Assembly: GCA_903828675.1 (NCBI GenBank)
Contig: CAIKND010000076.1
Location: 1 to 34,487, forward strand
Reading direction: 5' to 3'
DNA: 34,487 nt
From: an uncultured Acidobacteriaceae bacterium
GTDB lineage: Bacteria > Acidobacteriota > Terriglobia > Terriglobales > Acidobacteriaceae
Made by a program: the position numbers and the translations under genes. Within the stretch, counting starts at the first letter, position 1; every line of letters starts with the position of its first letter. This document shows, one piece after another, positions 8,407 through 15,716 of the stretch. The notes under the pieces were generated by a model. That model ran no database searches. It had not been told where the DNA came from and worked only from the letters and a program-made list of their open reading frames with translations.

Positions 8407-8727
8407 TTGCAAGCACCGCTTGACAGCTCAAGTATTTGTTTGCCGCGGTCAGTAACACTAGGCCGCGCAACACTGCCTCGGATCACGATCACGCGGGATT
8501 GGGCGAGCTCGAACGCAGCATCCACTCTCTGGTTTGGCGCGTGTGCATTTCTTACCGCCGAGCGGGTCTGCGAGAGCTCGGCGAAAGCCTTGCTGGCCGG
8601 CGTGATCGATACCAAAGTGCTGGATCGTATCGAGTTACAGCGTCTTGCAGACCGAATCGCCGAGGTCCAAAAGGCGACCGCAGCGCATCAAGACTCCGCG
8701 GCGGCGAAAACGGAGGATAAAGCGTGA
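8407..8727 (+). CDS. Doubtful small hypothetical protein (106 aa)
   Basis: The 513-base stretch between the histidine kinase and the next hydrolase holds this one moderately protein-like frame. I do not recognise it. Its second half (TKVLDRIELQRLADRIAEVQKATAAHQ) looks like a short amphipathic or coiled-coil helix and has the G/C-rich third positions of the neighbours; the first half does not. No convincing ribosome site precedes the ATG, and competing open frames exist on both strands. It may be a real small gene with a later start, a decayed fragment, or chance. Confidence 0.3.
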   Translation: MQAPLDSSSICLPRSVTLGRATLPRITITRDWASSNAASTLWFGACAFLTAERVCESSAKALLAGVIDTKVLDRIELQRLADRIAEVQKATAAHQDSAAAKTEDKA

Positions 8728-8898
8728 TTTCAGTAATCTTCCTCTCTTGCTTGAGGCAACCCTGCGCGCCCTCCCTCTAGCGGTCACTGATGGTCCGCGT
8801 CAACTTTGTGAAGTGCCTTTGAGGTATGCCAATCCCGGAATTGCCATAGCCTTTACACTGCAGATGAAGCATTGTGTTCCCAGTCGAGAGGATCCCCC

Positions 8899-10857
8899 AT
8901 GATTTCCAGACGGCGTTGGGCGGCGATTGCCGCGTTGGTCTTCCCGGTTTTGTGCCTCGGCGCAGCCGGACAAATGAACAGTCCGCAGGCGGCTTACCCG
9001 GACTATCCGAGCGAGACACCAGCAAAGCTTGTGCCGGCTGAGGGCAGCTTTGACTATGCGCGGCGCGAGCAGATGATTCCAATGCGGGACGGAGTCAAGT
9101 TGTATACGGTAATCCTGGTCCCGATGGGCGCTGAGCATGCGCCGATCCTGATTACGCGGACGCCGTACAGCGCGAAGGAACTGACCAGTCATGCGGCCAG
9201 CGCACATTTGGGACCGATTCTTTACGGCTATGACAATGCAACGGATGTGATTCTGGAGGGCGGGTACATCCGCGTGCTTCAGGACATCCGCGGCAAGTAC
9301 GGCTCCGAGGGCGATTTCGTAATGAATAGGCCTATCCACGGTGCACAGAATCCCACGCCGGTGGACGAGGCCACCGATACGTACGACACCATCGACTGGC
9401 TGGTGAAGAACATCCCCGAGACTAACGGGAAAGTGGGGATTTTGGGGATTTCCTATGACGGATTTCTGCCGCTGATGGCACTGGTGAATCCGCACCCCGC
9501 GCTGAAGGTGGCGGTGCCCATGAACCCCATGGTCGACGGATGGATGGGGGACGACTGGTTTCACAATGGAGCGTTCCGCCAACAGAACATGCCTTACATC
9601 TACGAACAGGAAGGGACGCGGGCGAACGATGCCAAATGGTGGACCGCGAACTTTGACGACTACGACCTGTATATGAAGGCGGGCTCGGCCGGAGAACTTG
9701 GCCGGGAACATGGGCTGGAACAGATGGGCTTCTGGAAGAAGATTCTGGATCACCCGGACTATGACGCGTTCTGGAGCGACCAGGCCGTGGATAAGGTGCT
9801 GGCGGCGCAACCGCTCAAGGTCCCGGTGCTGCTGGTTCATAGCTTGTGGGACCAGGAGGATATCTACGGCGCGATGGCGGTGTACAAGGCGATCAAGCCG
9901 CTCGACAAGAACAACGACAAAGTGTTTCTGGCAGTGGGGCCCTGGTGTCACGGGCAGGAGATTCAGGACGCCGCTTCACTGGGGGACATGCATTGGGGCT
10001 CGGACACCGGGACATGGTTCCGGCAGCATGTGCTGAGGCCGTTTCTGGATGGTTATCTGAAGGACGATGCCGCGGCAGAAAAGATCGCACCAGTGACCGC
10101 GTTCGAGACAGGCGTGAACCGCTGGCAGAAGCTGCCTGCGTGGCCGGTTGCTCCGGCGATGAAGCCGCTATACCTGGAGGCGGGATTGAAGGTTGGTTTC
10201 GACGCACCAGCGGCGCCATCCGACGCAAACCCTGACACGTCTTACGACGAATACGTCTCCGACCCGGCCAAGCCTGTGCCGTTTCGCGCAAGGCCCAGCC
10301 AGCCAATCGGGTACGCTCCTCCGCTGACGTGGACCCAGTGGCTTGTGGACGATCAGCGGGAGGCCTCAGGCCGGACGGATGTGCTGGCGTATACCAGCGA
10401 GGTGCTGACGGCGCCGCTGCATATCAGCGGGCAGCCGATTGCCAACCTGGTGGCTTCAACCAGCGGCACCGATTCCGATTGGGTGGTGAAGCTGATTGAT
10501 GCGTATCCGGATGAGGTGGCGGGACAACCCGGCATGGGCGGCTACCAGTTGATGATTGCCGCCGATATCTTCCGCGGGCGGTACAGGGAGAGCTTCTCGA
10601 AGCCGAAAGCGCTTGAGCCTGGAAAGCCGCTGATCTATCGGTTCGCGCTGCCGCCTGCAAATCATGTATTTTTGCCCGGCCACCGGATCATGGTTCAGGT
10701 GCAGTCGAGCTGGTTTCCACTGTATGACCGGAACCCGCAGACGTTTGTGTCCAACATCTTCTGGGCCAAGCCGGGGGATTACACGAAAGCGACGCAGCGG
10801 GTGTACCACGCGCTGGGAGAGGCCAGCAGAATTGAACTGCCGGTGGCGGCGGAGTAA
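8899..10857 (+). CDS. Secreted CocE/NonD-family hydrolase (alpha-amino acid ester hydrolase-like)
   Basis: A 652-residue serine hydrolase of the CocE/NonD (peptidase S15-like) family, which includes cocaine esterase, alpha-amino acid ester hydrolases and glutaryl-7-ACA acylase. A signal peptide (about 1-23, MISRRRWAAIAALVF...) sends it out of the cytoplasm. The alpha/beta-hydrolase domain has the nucleophile S185 in GISYDG, D318 in HSLWDQED and H351 in GPWCHGQ, the layout of alpha-amino acid ester hydrolases; the C-terminal jelly-roll spans about 390-650. GAGAGGA lies just before the ATG at 8899, which was chosen over an upstream in-frame start because it gives a proper signal peptide. Its end is 18 bases from the convergent CoA-transferase gene, with no terminator between. 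Class is firm; natural substrate (ester, amide or peptide) is unknown. Confidence 0.92.
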   Translation: MISRRRWAAIAALVFPVLCLGAAGQMNSPQAAYPDYPSETPAKLVPAEGSFDYARREQMIPMRDGVKLYTVILVPMGAEHAPILITRTPYSAKELTSHAASAHLGPILYGYDNATDVILEGGYIRVLQDIRGKYGSEGDFVMNRPIHGAQNPTPVDEATDTYDTIDWLVKNIPETNGKVGILGISYDGFLPLMALVNPHPALKVAVPMNPMVDGWMGDDWFHNGAFRQQNMPYIYEQEGTRANDAKWWTANFDDYDLYMKAGSAGELGREHGLEQMGFWKKILDHPDYDAFWSDQAVDKVLAAQPLKVPVLLVHSLWDQEDIYGAMAVYKAIKPLDKNNDKVFLAVGPWCHGQEIQDAASLGDMHWGSDTGTWFRQHVLRPFLDGYLKDDAAAEKIAPVTAFETGVNRWQKLPAWPVAPAMKPLYLEAGLKVGFDAPAAPSDANPDTSYDEYVSDPAKPVPFRARPSQPIGYAPPLTWTQWLVDDQREASGRTDVLAYTSEVLTAPLHISGQPIANLVASTSGTDSDWVVKLIDAYPDEVAGQPGMGGYQLMIAADIFRGRYRESFSKPKALEPGKPLIYRFALPPANHVFLPGHRIMVQVQSSWFPLYDRNPQTFVSNIFWAKPGDYTKATQRVYHALGEASRIELPVAAE

Positions 10858-10875
10858 CCACGTCGCGCAGACGCT

Positions 10876-12405
10876 TCAGGCAAAGACGGAAAGCGGCATG
10901 GTCTCGATGGCGCCCATCAGGGGCTTGAAGTCCATGCAGGGCAGAATGTCACGCTCGATATCAATGCCCGGAGCAATTTCGATGAGGCGCATTCCATCGG
11001 CGTCCAATCGGAAGACGGCACGCTCGGTTACGTACAGCACCTCCTGCCGGTGCTGGCGGGCGTAATCTGCAGAAAAAGTAATTCGCTCAACATTCCTGAC
11101 CAGCTTGCGAATCTGTCCCGCCTTCACGACTTCGAGCTTCCCGTCCTGCCATGAAACCTGGCTTCCCACCGCGTCGAAGGTTCCGCAGAAGACGACCTTT
11201 TTCGCGTTTTGCGCAATCTCGATAAAGCCGCCGGGGCCGACTAGATTGCCGCCAAGATGCGAGACGTTCACATTGCCTGAGGCGTCCGCCTCGCCCATGC
11301 CCAGAAAGGTGATGTCGATACCGCCGCCGCTATAGTAGTCGAACTGCTCAATGGACGGTACCACCGCATCGGGGTTGCGCGCCGCCCCGAACAGGCGATC
11401 GTCCAGCATGCGGCCGTTATGCACGCCCTGCTCGACGCTCATCCACAGGTCGGACTCCATTCCTTGTTCGGCAATCACGCCGAAGATTCCGCCGGGAATG
11501 CCGAAGCCGAAATTGACGGAAGCGCCGGGCCTGAGTTCCATGGCCGCGCGGCGTGCGATGATGCGCCGCTCCAGCTTCTTGGGAGCCTCAGCGGCCAATC
11601 TGCCCAGATGCGCCCTACGCTCTCCGCTCACGGTGGGGTCGTAGCCTATTCCATAAAAAAGCTGCTGGCCGGGCTCTTCCACTACTGCGTCGATCATGAT
11701 GCCCGGTACGCGCACGCTTCTTGCTCGCAATGCGCCGGGCTCAACCACCTGGCGAACCTGCGCCAGAACTACTCCGCCGCTGTTATGAGCCGCAAGCGCG
11801 ATCGAGTGGATATCGAGATCGACCGCTTCTTCCTCTGAGCTGAGGTTGCCGCGCGTGTCCGCGTAGGTCCCGCGGATGATAGCTACGTCCACCTTGAACG
11901 GCTTGTAGCGCAGCACTTCCCTGCCGTCGATCTGCATTAGCTCGACAAGGTTTTCAAGGCTGCGAAAATTGCAGCGGCCGCCGTCCTGCCGTGGGTCGAC
12001 AAATGTGCCGAGGCCGGAGTGGGTGATGAGGCCGGGACGGCCTGCGCCGATCTCGCGAAGAAGCTGCTGAATCACGCCGCCGGGAAAGCAGTAGGCCTCG
12101 ACCTTTTCGTCTCGAATAAGCTGCTGAATCTTCGCCGACCATGTGAAATGCGAAGCGATGATCTTGCGGACCATGCCTTCGTGGGCAAAGCGATTGGTGC
12201 CAAGATCGGCGCGGTCGCCGAGGCCGAGCGAATGGACCAGGGTCAGATCGCGTGGTTCGCCGGTTTCGAGAAATCTTTTTTCGACGGCGGCGAAGATGGC
12301 TTCGGCCGAGATCATGCCGGCCCCGTTGCCGCTGATGGCCACCGTGTCGCCGTTCCTGATCATGGCGGCTGCGGTCGCTGCCGTCGTGAATTCGGTCTTG
12401 CTCAT
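10876..12405 (-). CDS. Acyl-CoA:acetate/3-ketoacid CoA-transferase family protein (YdiF/Pct-like)
   Basis: A 509-residue family I CoA-transferase with fused alpha and beta halves, moving CoA between an acyl-CoA and a free carboxylic acid through a glutamyl-CoA thioester. The catalytic glutamate is E325 in SVEQGVHNG, after the GASVNFGFGIPGGI loop; the N-terminal half has NGDTVAISGNGAG and CFPGGVIQQLLREIGAG. The length matches E. coli YdiF and propionate CoA-transferases. GAGGAG precedes the ATG. It is the last gene of a minus-strand operon: SDR, enoyl-CoA hydratase (14-base gap), then this gene. The context suggests activation or release of a short-chain acid during beta-oxidation-like metabolism. 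Substrate specificity is not readable. Confidence 0.92.
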   Translation of the reverse strand: MSKTEFTTAATAAAMIRNGDTVAISGNGAGMISAEAIFAAVEKRFLETGEPRDLTLVHSLGLGDRADLGTNRFAHEGMVRKIIASHFTWSAKIQQLIRDEKVEAYCFPGGVIQQLLREIGAGRPGLITHSGLGTFVDPRQDGGRCNFRSLENLVELMQIDGREVLRYKPFKVDVAIIRGTYADTRGNLSSEEEAVDLDIHSIALAAHNSGGVVLAQVRQVVEPGALRARSVRVPGIMIDAVVEEPGQQLFYGIGYDPTVSGERRAHLGRLAAEAPKKLERRIIARRAAMELRPGASVNFGFGIPGGIFGVIAEQGMESDLWMSVEQGVHNGRMLDDRLFGAARNPDAVVPSIEQFDYYSGGGIDITFLGMGEADASGNVNVSHLGGNLVGPGGFIEIAQNAKKVVFCGTFDAVGSQVSWQDGKLEVVKAGQIRKLVRNVERITFSADYARQHRQEVLYVTERAVFRLDADGMRLIEIAPGIDIERDILPCMDFKPLMGAIETMPLSVFA

Positions 12406-12419
12406 GCGCGTCTCCTCGA

Positions 12420-13202
12420 CTACCGGTTCGTGTATACCGGCTTGCGTTTCTCCGCGAAGGCGCGAACACCCTCGTTGCAGTCTTCAGTGGCCGCTGCCTG
12501 GGCTGCGGCTGAGGCGTGGGCGTAGCGCATGTCCTGGTGCATCGTGCCGAGCAGGCCCTTGGTTAGCGACATCGCGATGGGCCCATTGGACAGCAGCCTG
12601 TCCAGCCATTGATCGAGTTGCGCATCGAGGCCGGCAGCGTCTTCGGCAAGCGCCGTCAGCAGGCCCCAATCGAGCGCCTGTCCGGCAGGAATGAAAGAGC
12701 CGAGCAGCGTGAGGTGACGCGCCCGCGCCACGCCGATGGTTTCAGCCAGGCGGCGCACGCCGGTCCACCCCGCGATCATGCCAAGGGTCACTTCGGGAGT
12801 TCCGAATTTCGCGGCCCGCACACCGACGCGAAGGTCAGCGGCAAGCGCCAGTTCCAATCCGCCGCCCAACGCGTGCCCCTGGATTGCGGCGATGACAGGT
12901 TGCGGAAGGGAAGCGATCAGGTCAAAGATTTCGATCCCTCGCAGGATCCAATCGCGGCCCATTTCCGCTGGTGTCAGGCTGCCCCAGGCCTCAATATCGC
13001 CGCCGGTGCAGAAGAACCGGCCGTTCCCGCGCAGCACCACCGCCCGCACGGTCAGATCGGTTCGAATACCGGCCAGCAGCGACTCCAGATGGTCCAGCAT
13101 GGGAAGGGTGAGCGCGTTGCCTTTTTGCGGACGGTTGAGAGTAATCTCCGCCCAGGCCACTCCGCCGCGCTCTTTGCGGGTAAACAGAATTTCAGGCTCC
13201 AT
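12420..13202 (-). CDS. Enoyl-CoA hydratase/isomerase (crotonase) family protein
   Basis: A 260-residue crotonase-fold enzyme that probably hydrates a 2-enoyl-CoA to a 3-hydroxyacyl-CoA. Oxyanion-hole segments are CTGGDI (65-70) and GHALGGGLELALAADL. Both catalytic glutamates of true hydratases are present: E117 in GGGLE and E137 in GTPEVTLG, spaced by 20 residues as in rat mitochondrial hydratase (E144/E164). This favours hydratase over isomerase or hydrolase activity. It lies between an SDR dehydrogenase (30-base gap) and a CoA-transferase (14-base gap), the order expected for an acyl-CoA operon under the divergent TetR gene. A very long open frame on the opposite strand here is a GC-driven artefact. 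Confidence 0.92.
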   Translation of the reverse strand: MEPEILFTRKERGGVAWAEITLNRPQKGNALTLPMLDHLESLLAGIRTDLTVRAVVLRGNGRFFCTGGDIEAWGSLTPAEMGRDWILRGIEIFDLIASLPQPVIAAIQGHALGGGLELALAADLRVGVRAAKFGTPEVTLGMIAGWTGVRRLAETIGVARARHLTLLGSFIPAGQALDWGLLTALAEDAAGLDAQLDQWLDRLLSNGPIAMSLTKGLLGTMHQDMRYAHASAAAQAAATEDCNEGVRAFAEKRKPVYTNR

Positions 13203-13232
13203 CGGTTTCGCTCCTTGCTCGCCGGGCGGGTT

Positions 13233-14027
13233 TCAGTAGCGCGGCATCACCAGGCCGCCATCCACGGCGATGGCCTGGCCCACGGTGTAGATCAGGCGGC
13301 CCTCGGCCATGCAAACAACCGTAGACGCGACGTCGGAGGGATAACCCCAGCGCTCCATGGGAACGCCGTGCTCCGCAATCATCTTGTCGTAGATCGCCCT
13401 GGCCGGGCGGGTCAGATCCGTGTCGATGATGCCGGGGCGCACTTCATACACGCCGATGCCCGTGGGGGCCAGGCGCAGCGCGAAAAGCTTGGTCGTCATC
13501 GAAGTGGCGGCCTTCGACACGCAGTACTCGCCGCGGGCAATCGACACGGCCTTCACGTTGCTCGAAGTGATGTTGATGATGCTGCGATGCGTGCCGTCCT
13601 GGGGTTCGTTTGCGACCATGTAGCGGGCAATGGTCTGGCTGAGAAAGAAGACGGCGCGGGTGTTGACGAGGATGCAATCGTCGAAGCTGCCCGGTTGCAC
13701 ATCGAGAAGATCGCCGCGCCGGTGAGCGGGAACTCCGGCATTGTTCACCAGGCAATCCACCCTGCCCCAGCGGGCGAGGGCCGCGTCCAGCAGGGTCTTG
13801 TGAAAATCCAGCTCCGCCACGTCGCCCAGGGCAGCCAGGCTGTCGGCGCCCAGTTCGGCCAATTCCCTTTCGAACTGCGGGGCAAGCTCGCGATTGCTAT
13901 CGCTGTCCCGGTCATTCAGCAGGATGTTGAAGCCCGCCCTGGCGAGCCCCATGGCGCAGGAGCGGCCGATTCCGCGGAAGGAGCCAGTGACGATGGCCAC
14001 CGGCCTGGAACACACACTGAGAGACAT
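13233..14027 (-). CDS. SDR-family 3-ketoacyl reductase-like dehydrogenase
   Basis: A 264-residue classical short-chain dehydrogenase/reductase resembling NAD-dependent 3-ketoacyl-ACP reductases. Motifs: cofactor site TGSFRGIG (14-21), NNAG (95-98), catalytic S156 in ITSSN, and Y168/K172 in YCVSK. The C-terminus has VRPGIIDTDLT and GQAIAVDGG. The start at 14027 (MSLSVCSRP) follows an AAGGCGGAA ribosome site; the frame is open further upstream, but that stretch looks non-coding. It is the first gene of the minus-strand acyl-CoA operon and would oxidise the 3-hydroxyacyl-CoA from the adjacent hydratase, or run in reverse. Its start is 53 bases from a TetR-type palindrome. Fold is firm; 3-hydroxyacyl substrate is inferred from context. 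Confidence 0.9.
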   Translation of the reverse strand: MSLSVCSRPVAIVTGSFRGIGRSCAMGLARAGFNILLNDRDSDSNRELAPQFERELAELGADSLAALGDVAELDFHKTLLDAALARWGRVDCLVNNAGVPAHRRGDLLDVQPGSFDDCILVNTRAVFFLSQTIARYMVANEPQDGTHRSIINITSSNVKAVSIARGEYCVSKAATSMTTKLFALRLAPTGIGVYEVRPGIIDTDLTRPARAIYDKMIAEHGVPMERWGYPSDVASTVVCMAEGRLIYTVGQAIAVDGGLVMPRY

Positions 14028-14071
14028 GAGAATTTCCGCCTTGAGAATCCCGGGAATCAAGACCCAGGACC

Positions 14072-14100
14072 TTGCAAACAACCAACCAGTTGGTTAATAT
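14072..14100 (+). promoter_or_regulatory. Promoter of the tetR gene with operator in the spacer
   Basis: TTGCAA (14072-14077) and TAATAT (14095-14100) are separated by exactly 17 bases, a standard sigma-70 layout. The predicted transcript start (about 14107) lies just before the GAGAGG ribosome site at 14115. The palindrome at 14080-14095 fills the spacer, so a bound TetR dimer would block polymerase. Confidence 0.6.
14080..14095. promoter_or_regulatory. TetR-type operator palindrome
   Basis: AACCAAC-CA-GTTGGTT is a perfect 7-bp dyad with a 2-base centre, located in the 99-base divergent region between the SDR operon and the tetR gene. Position and symmetry fit a TetR-family site controlling both directions. 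Binding is inferred. Confidence 0.65.
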
Positions 14101-14126
14101 ACACCAAGCGCAAAGAGAGGTGCAAG

Positions 14127-14768
14127 ATGGCCGAGAAGTCCCCCCAAAAAACTCGCCGGCGGAACCCCGAAGAGACAAAGGAACGGATCTTCAAGGCCGC
14201 TGCAAAGGTCTTCGCGCAAAAGGGCTTTGATGGAGCCCGGGTGGACCGGATCGCGGCCGAGGCTAAAATCAATAAGCAGTTGCTGTACCACTACTTCGGC
14301 AGCAAGGACGAACTTTTTACGGCGGTTCTGGAACGGGCTTACCAGAGCATTCGGCAGCAGGAAGCGGCTCTTGAACTTGATGCCCTGCCGGCCGACGAGG
14401 CAATATTGAAACTGGTGGAGTTTACCTGGCGCTTTTATCTCGCCAACCCCTACTTCATCCGGCTTTTGAACAGCGAGAACCAGTTGGAGGCGCGCCACCT
14501 CAAGGCCTCCCCCCGGACGCAGGAGATCAACGCGAGCCATCTTGAAATTGCCAAGAAGCTCCTAGCCAGGGGAAGACGCGAACGCAGCGTCAGGCGTGAC
14601 CTGGATGCAATGCAGTTAAACGTCAGTATCGCGGCGCTCGGTTTCTTTTACCTGATGAACAGGCATACACTATCGACAGTTTTTCAGCGCGACCTGGGCT
14701 CGAAAAGGATGCTCGATCAGCGCCTGGCCGTGATGAAAGACACCATCGCACGCTGGATACGGCCTTGA
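14127..14768 (+). CDS. TetR/AcrR-family transcriptional regulator
   Basis: A 213-residue one-component regulator. The N-terminal helix-turn-helix (about 18-62) reads KERIFKAAAKVFAQKGFDGARVDRIAAEAKINKQLLYHYFGSKDELF, a textbook TetR DNA-binding region in layout; the helical C-terminal domain would bind a ligand. The ATG at 14127 follows GAGAGG by 6 bases; the frame is open for 1.5 kb upstream, but that part is antisense to the SDR operon. Divergent placement next to SDR, enoyl-CoA hydratase and CoA-transferase genes, with a perfect palindrome between them, suggests it represses that operon and itself until an acyl-CoA or related ligand binds. Confidence 0.92.
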   Translation: MAEKSPQKTRRRNPEETKERIFKAAAKVFAQKGFDGARVDRIAAEAKINKQLLYHYFGSKDELFTAVLERAYQSIRQQEAALELDALPADEAILKLVEFTWRFYLANPYFIRLLNSENQLEARHLKASPRTQEINASHLEIAKKLLARGRRERSVRRDLDAMQLNVSIAALGFFYLMNRHTLSTVFQRDLGSKRMLDQRLAVMKDTIARWIRP

Positions 14769-14834
14769 ATCCGGACACGGCCATGAAAGAAGGCCCGAGG
14801 CAATTCCGCCGATAATCATGCAGGAGGTTCCGCC

Positions 14835-15122
14835 ATGAAGGTTCCATCGATCAAACAGCCGAGCGCATTTCTTCCCCTGGCAATGTCGCTGACCGCGCTG
14901 GCGATTGTGCTTGGCCACGCGGCCATCTACGGCATCGTCCATGAAGCCGACGAGGGAACCGCCGCCCATCTTTTTCAACTGCTCATGGCTGCACAGTTGC
15001 CGATCGTTGCGTACTTCGTGATCAAGTGGCTGAGGGTTTCCCCCCAACGGACGGTGCGGATCCTGGTGCTGCAAGCCGTAGCCGGCTTTGCGGCATTTGT
15101 CGCCGTCTACTATCTCACTTAG
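14835..15122 (+). CDS. Small three-helix membrane protein of unknown function
   Basis: A 95-residue hydrophobic protein with three predicted membrane helices (about 12-34, 44-63 and 75-93) and basic loops (KWLRVSPQRTVR), implying an inner-membrane location. AGGAGG lies 7 bases before the ATG, one of the strongest ribosome sites in the window, so I regard it as real. It resembles general descriptions of small acidobacterial membrane proteins, but I cannot assign a family or a role. It follows the TetR gene by 66 bases on the same strand and ends 25 bases from the convergent CBS protein gene. Confidence 0.75.
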   Translation: MKVPSIKQPSAFLPLAMSLTALAIVLGHAAIYGIVHEADEGTAAHLFQLLMAAQLPIVAYFVIKWLRVSPQRTVRILVLQAVAGFAAFVAVYYLT

Positions 15123-15147
15123 AGCGGGTTTGGAATGATGGCGGGGC

Positions 15148-15600
15148 TCAACCCGGATAGGATCCGGTAATGTAGCCTTCCAGCGCCTCGATGATGTGGG
15201 CCTGACCGGAGATGACAAATTTCACCAGGTCGCCGATGGAGATCAATCCCACCACTACGCCGTCCTGCACCACCGGCAAATGGCGGAAATGGTGATCGGT
15301 CATGGTGGCCATGCATTCATCCACGGTGTTCTGCGGAGTGACCGAAATAACCGGGCTGGTCATAATCTGGCTGACCAGGGTTTCCCTGGATGGATGGCCC
15401 ATCAGGACGCCTTTGCGCGCGTAGTCGCGCTCCGACAGGATGCCGACAAGCTGCTGGCCGGAGAGGACGAGCAGGGCGCCGATATCGTACTCGGCCATCT
15501 TCACGATCGCCTCGTAGACCGACTGCTCCGGGGCTATCGACAAGACTCTGCTTTCGCCTTTGCTCTTGAGCACCAATCCAATCGTGTCGGTAATCTTCAT
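15148..15600 (-). CDS. CBS-domain-pair protein
   Basis: A 150-residue protein made almost entirely of two CBS domains (about 10-70 and 78-138), forming a Bateman module that usually binds adenosyl ligands such as AMP, ATP or SAM. Visible are [20 protein letters not shown] in the first repeat and [19 protein letters not shown] in the second. There is no attached enzyme or transporter domain, so it probably acts as a stand-alone sensor or partner. AGGAGG precedes the ATG. It converges on the small membrane protein gene with only 25 bases between and no terminator. The ligand and partner are unknown. Confidence 0.9.
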   Translation of the reverse strand: MKITDTIGLVLKSKGESRVLSIAPEQSVYEAIVKMAEYDIGALLVLSGQQLVGILSERDYARKGVLMGHPSRETLVSQIMTSPVISVTPQNTVDECMATMTDHHFRHLPVVQDGVVVGLISIGDLVKFVISGQAHIIEALEGYITGSYPG

Positions 15601-15716
15601 TGAACCCTCCTGGGGAAGTTGTTCAGCACGTAGTCAATATAGTACCTCCGGACCGTCAAACAGTACATGAACGGAGGGGCAATGCAGGGAAGGCTTGATT
15701 GCCTGGAGTGCATTCG

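Noticed and set aside
8386..8420. Terminator after the membrane histidine kinase
   Set aside because: A T-run and a small CAAGC/GCTTG hairpin are present, but the T-run comes before the hairpin on the plus strand, and on the minus strand the hairpin is followed by As.
12690..12800. Possible loss of a catalytic Glu in the enoyl-CoA hydratase
   Set aside because: A first alignment placed His163 at a catalytic position, but the two glutamates are E117 (GGGLE) and E137 (TPE), spaced 20 residues as in active hydratases.
12609..14126. A continuous open frame on the plus strand leading into the TetR gene (719 codons in total)
   Set aside because: It is antisense to the well-supported SDR and enoyl-CoA hydratase genes; its upstream part has no family features, and the TetR start at 14127 has its own ribosome site and promoter.
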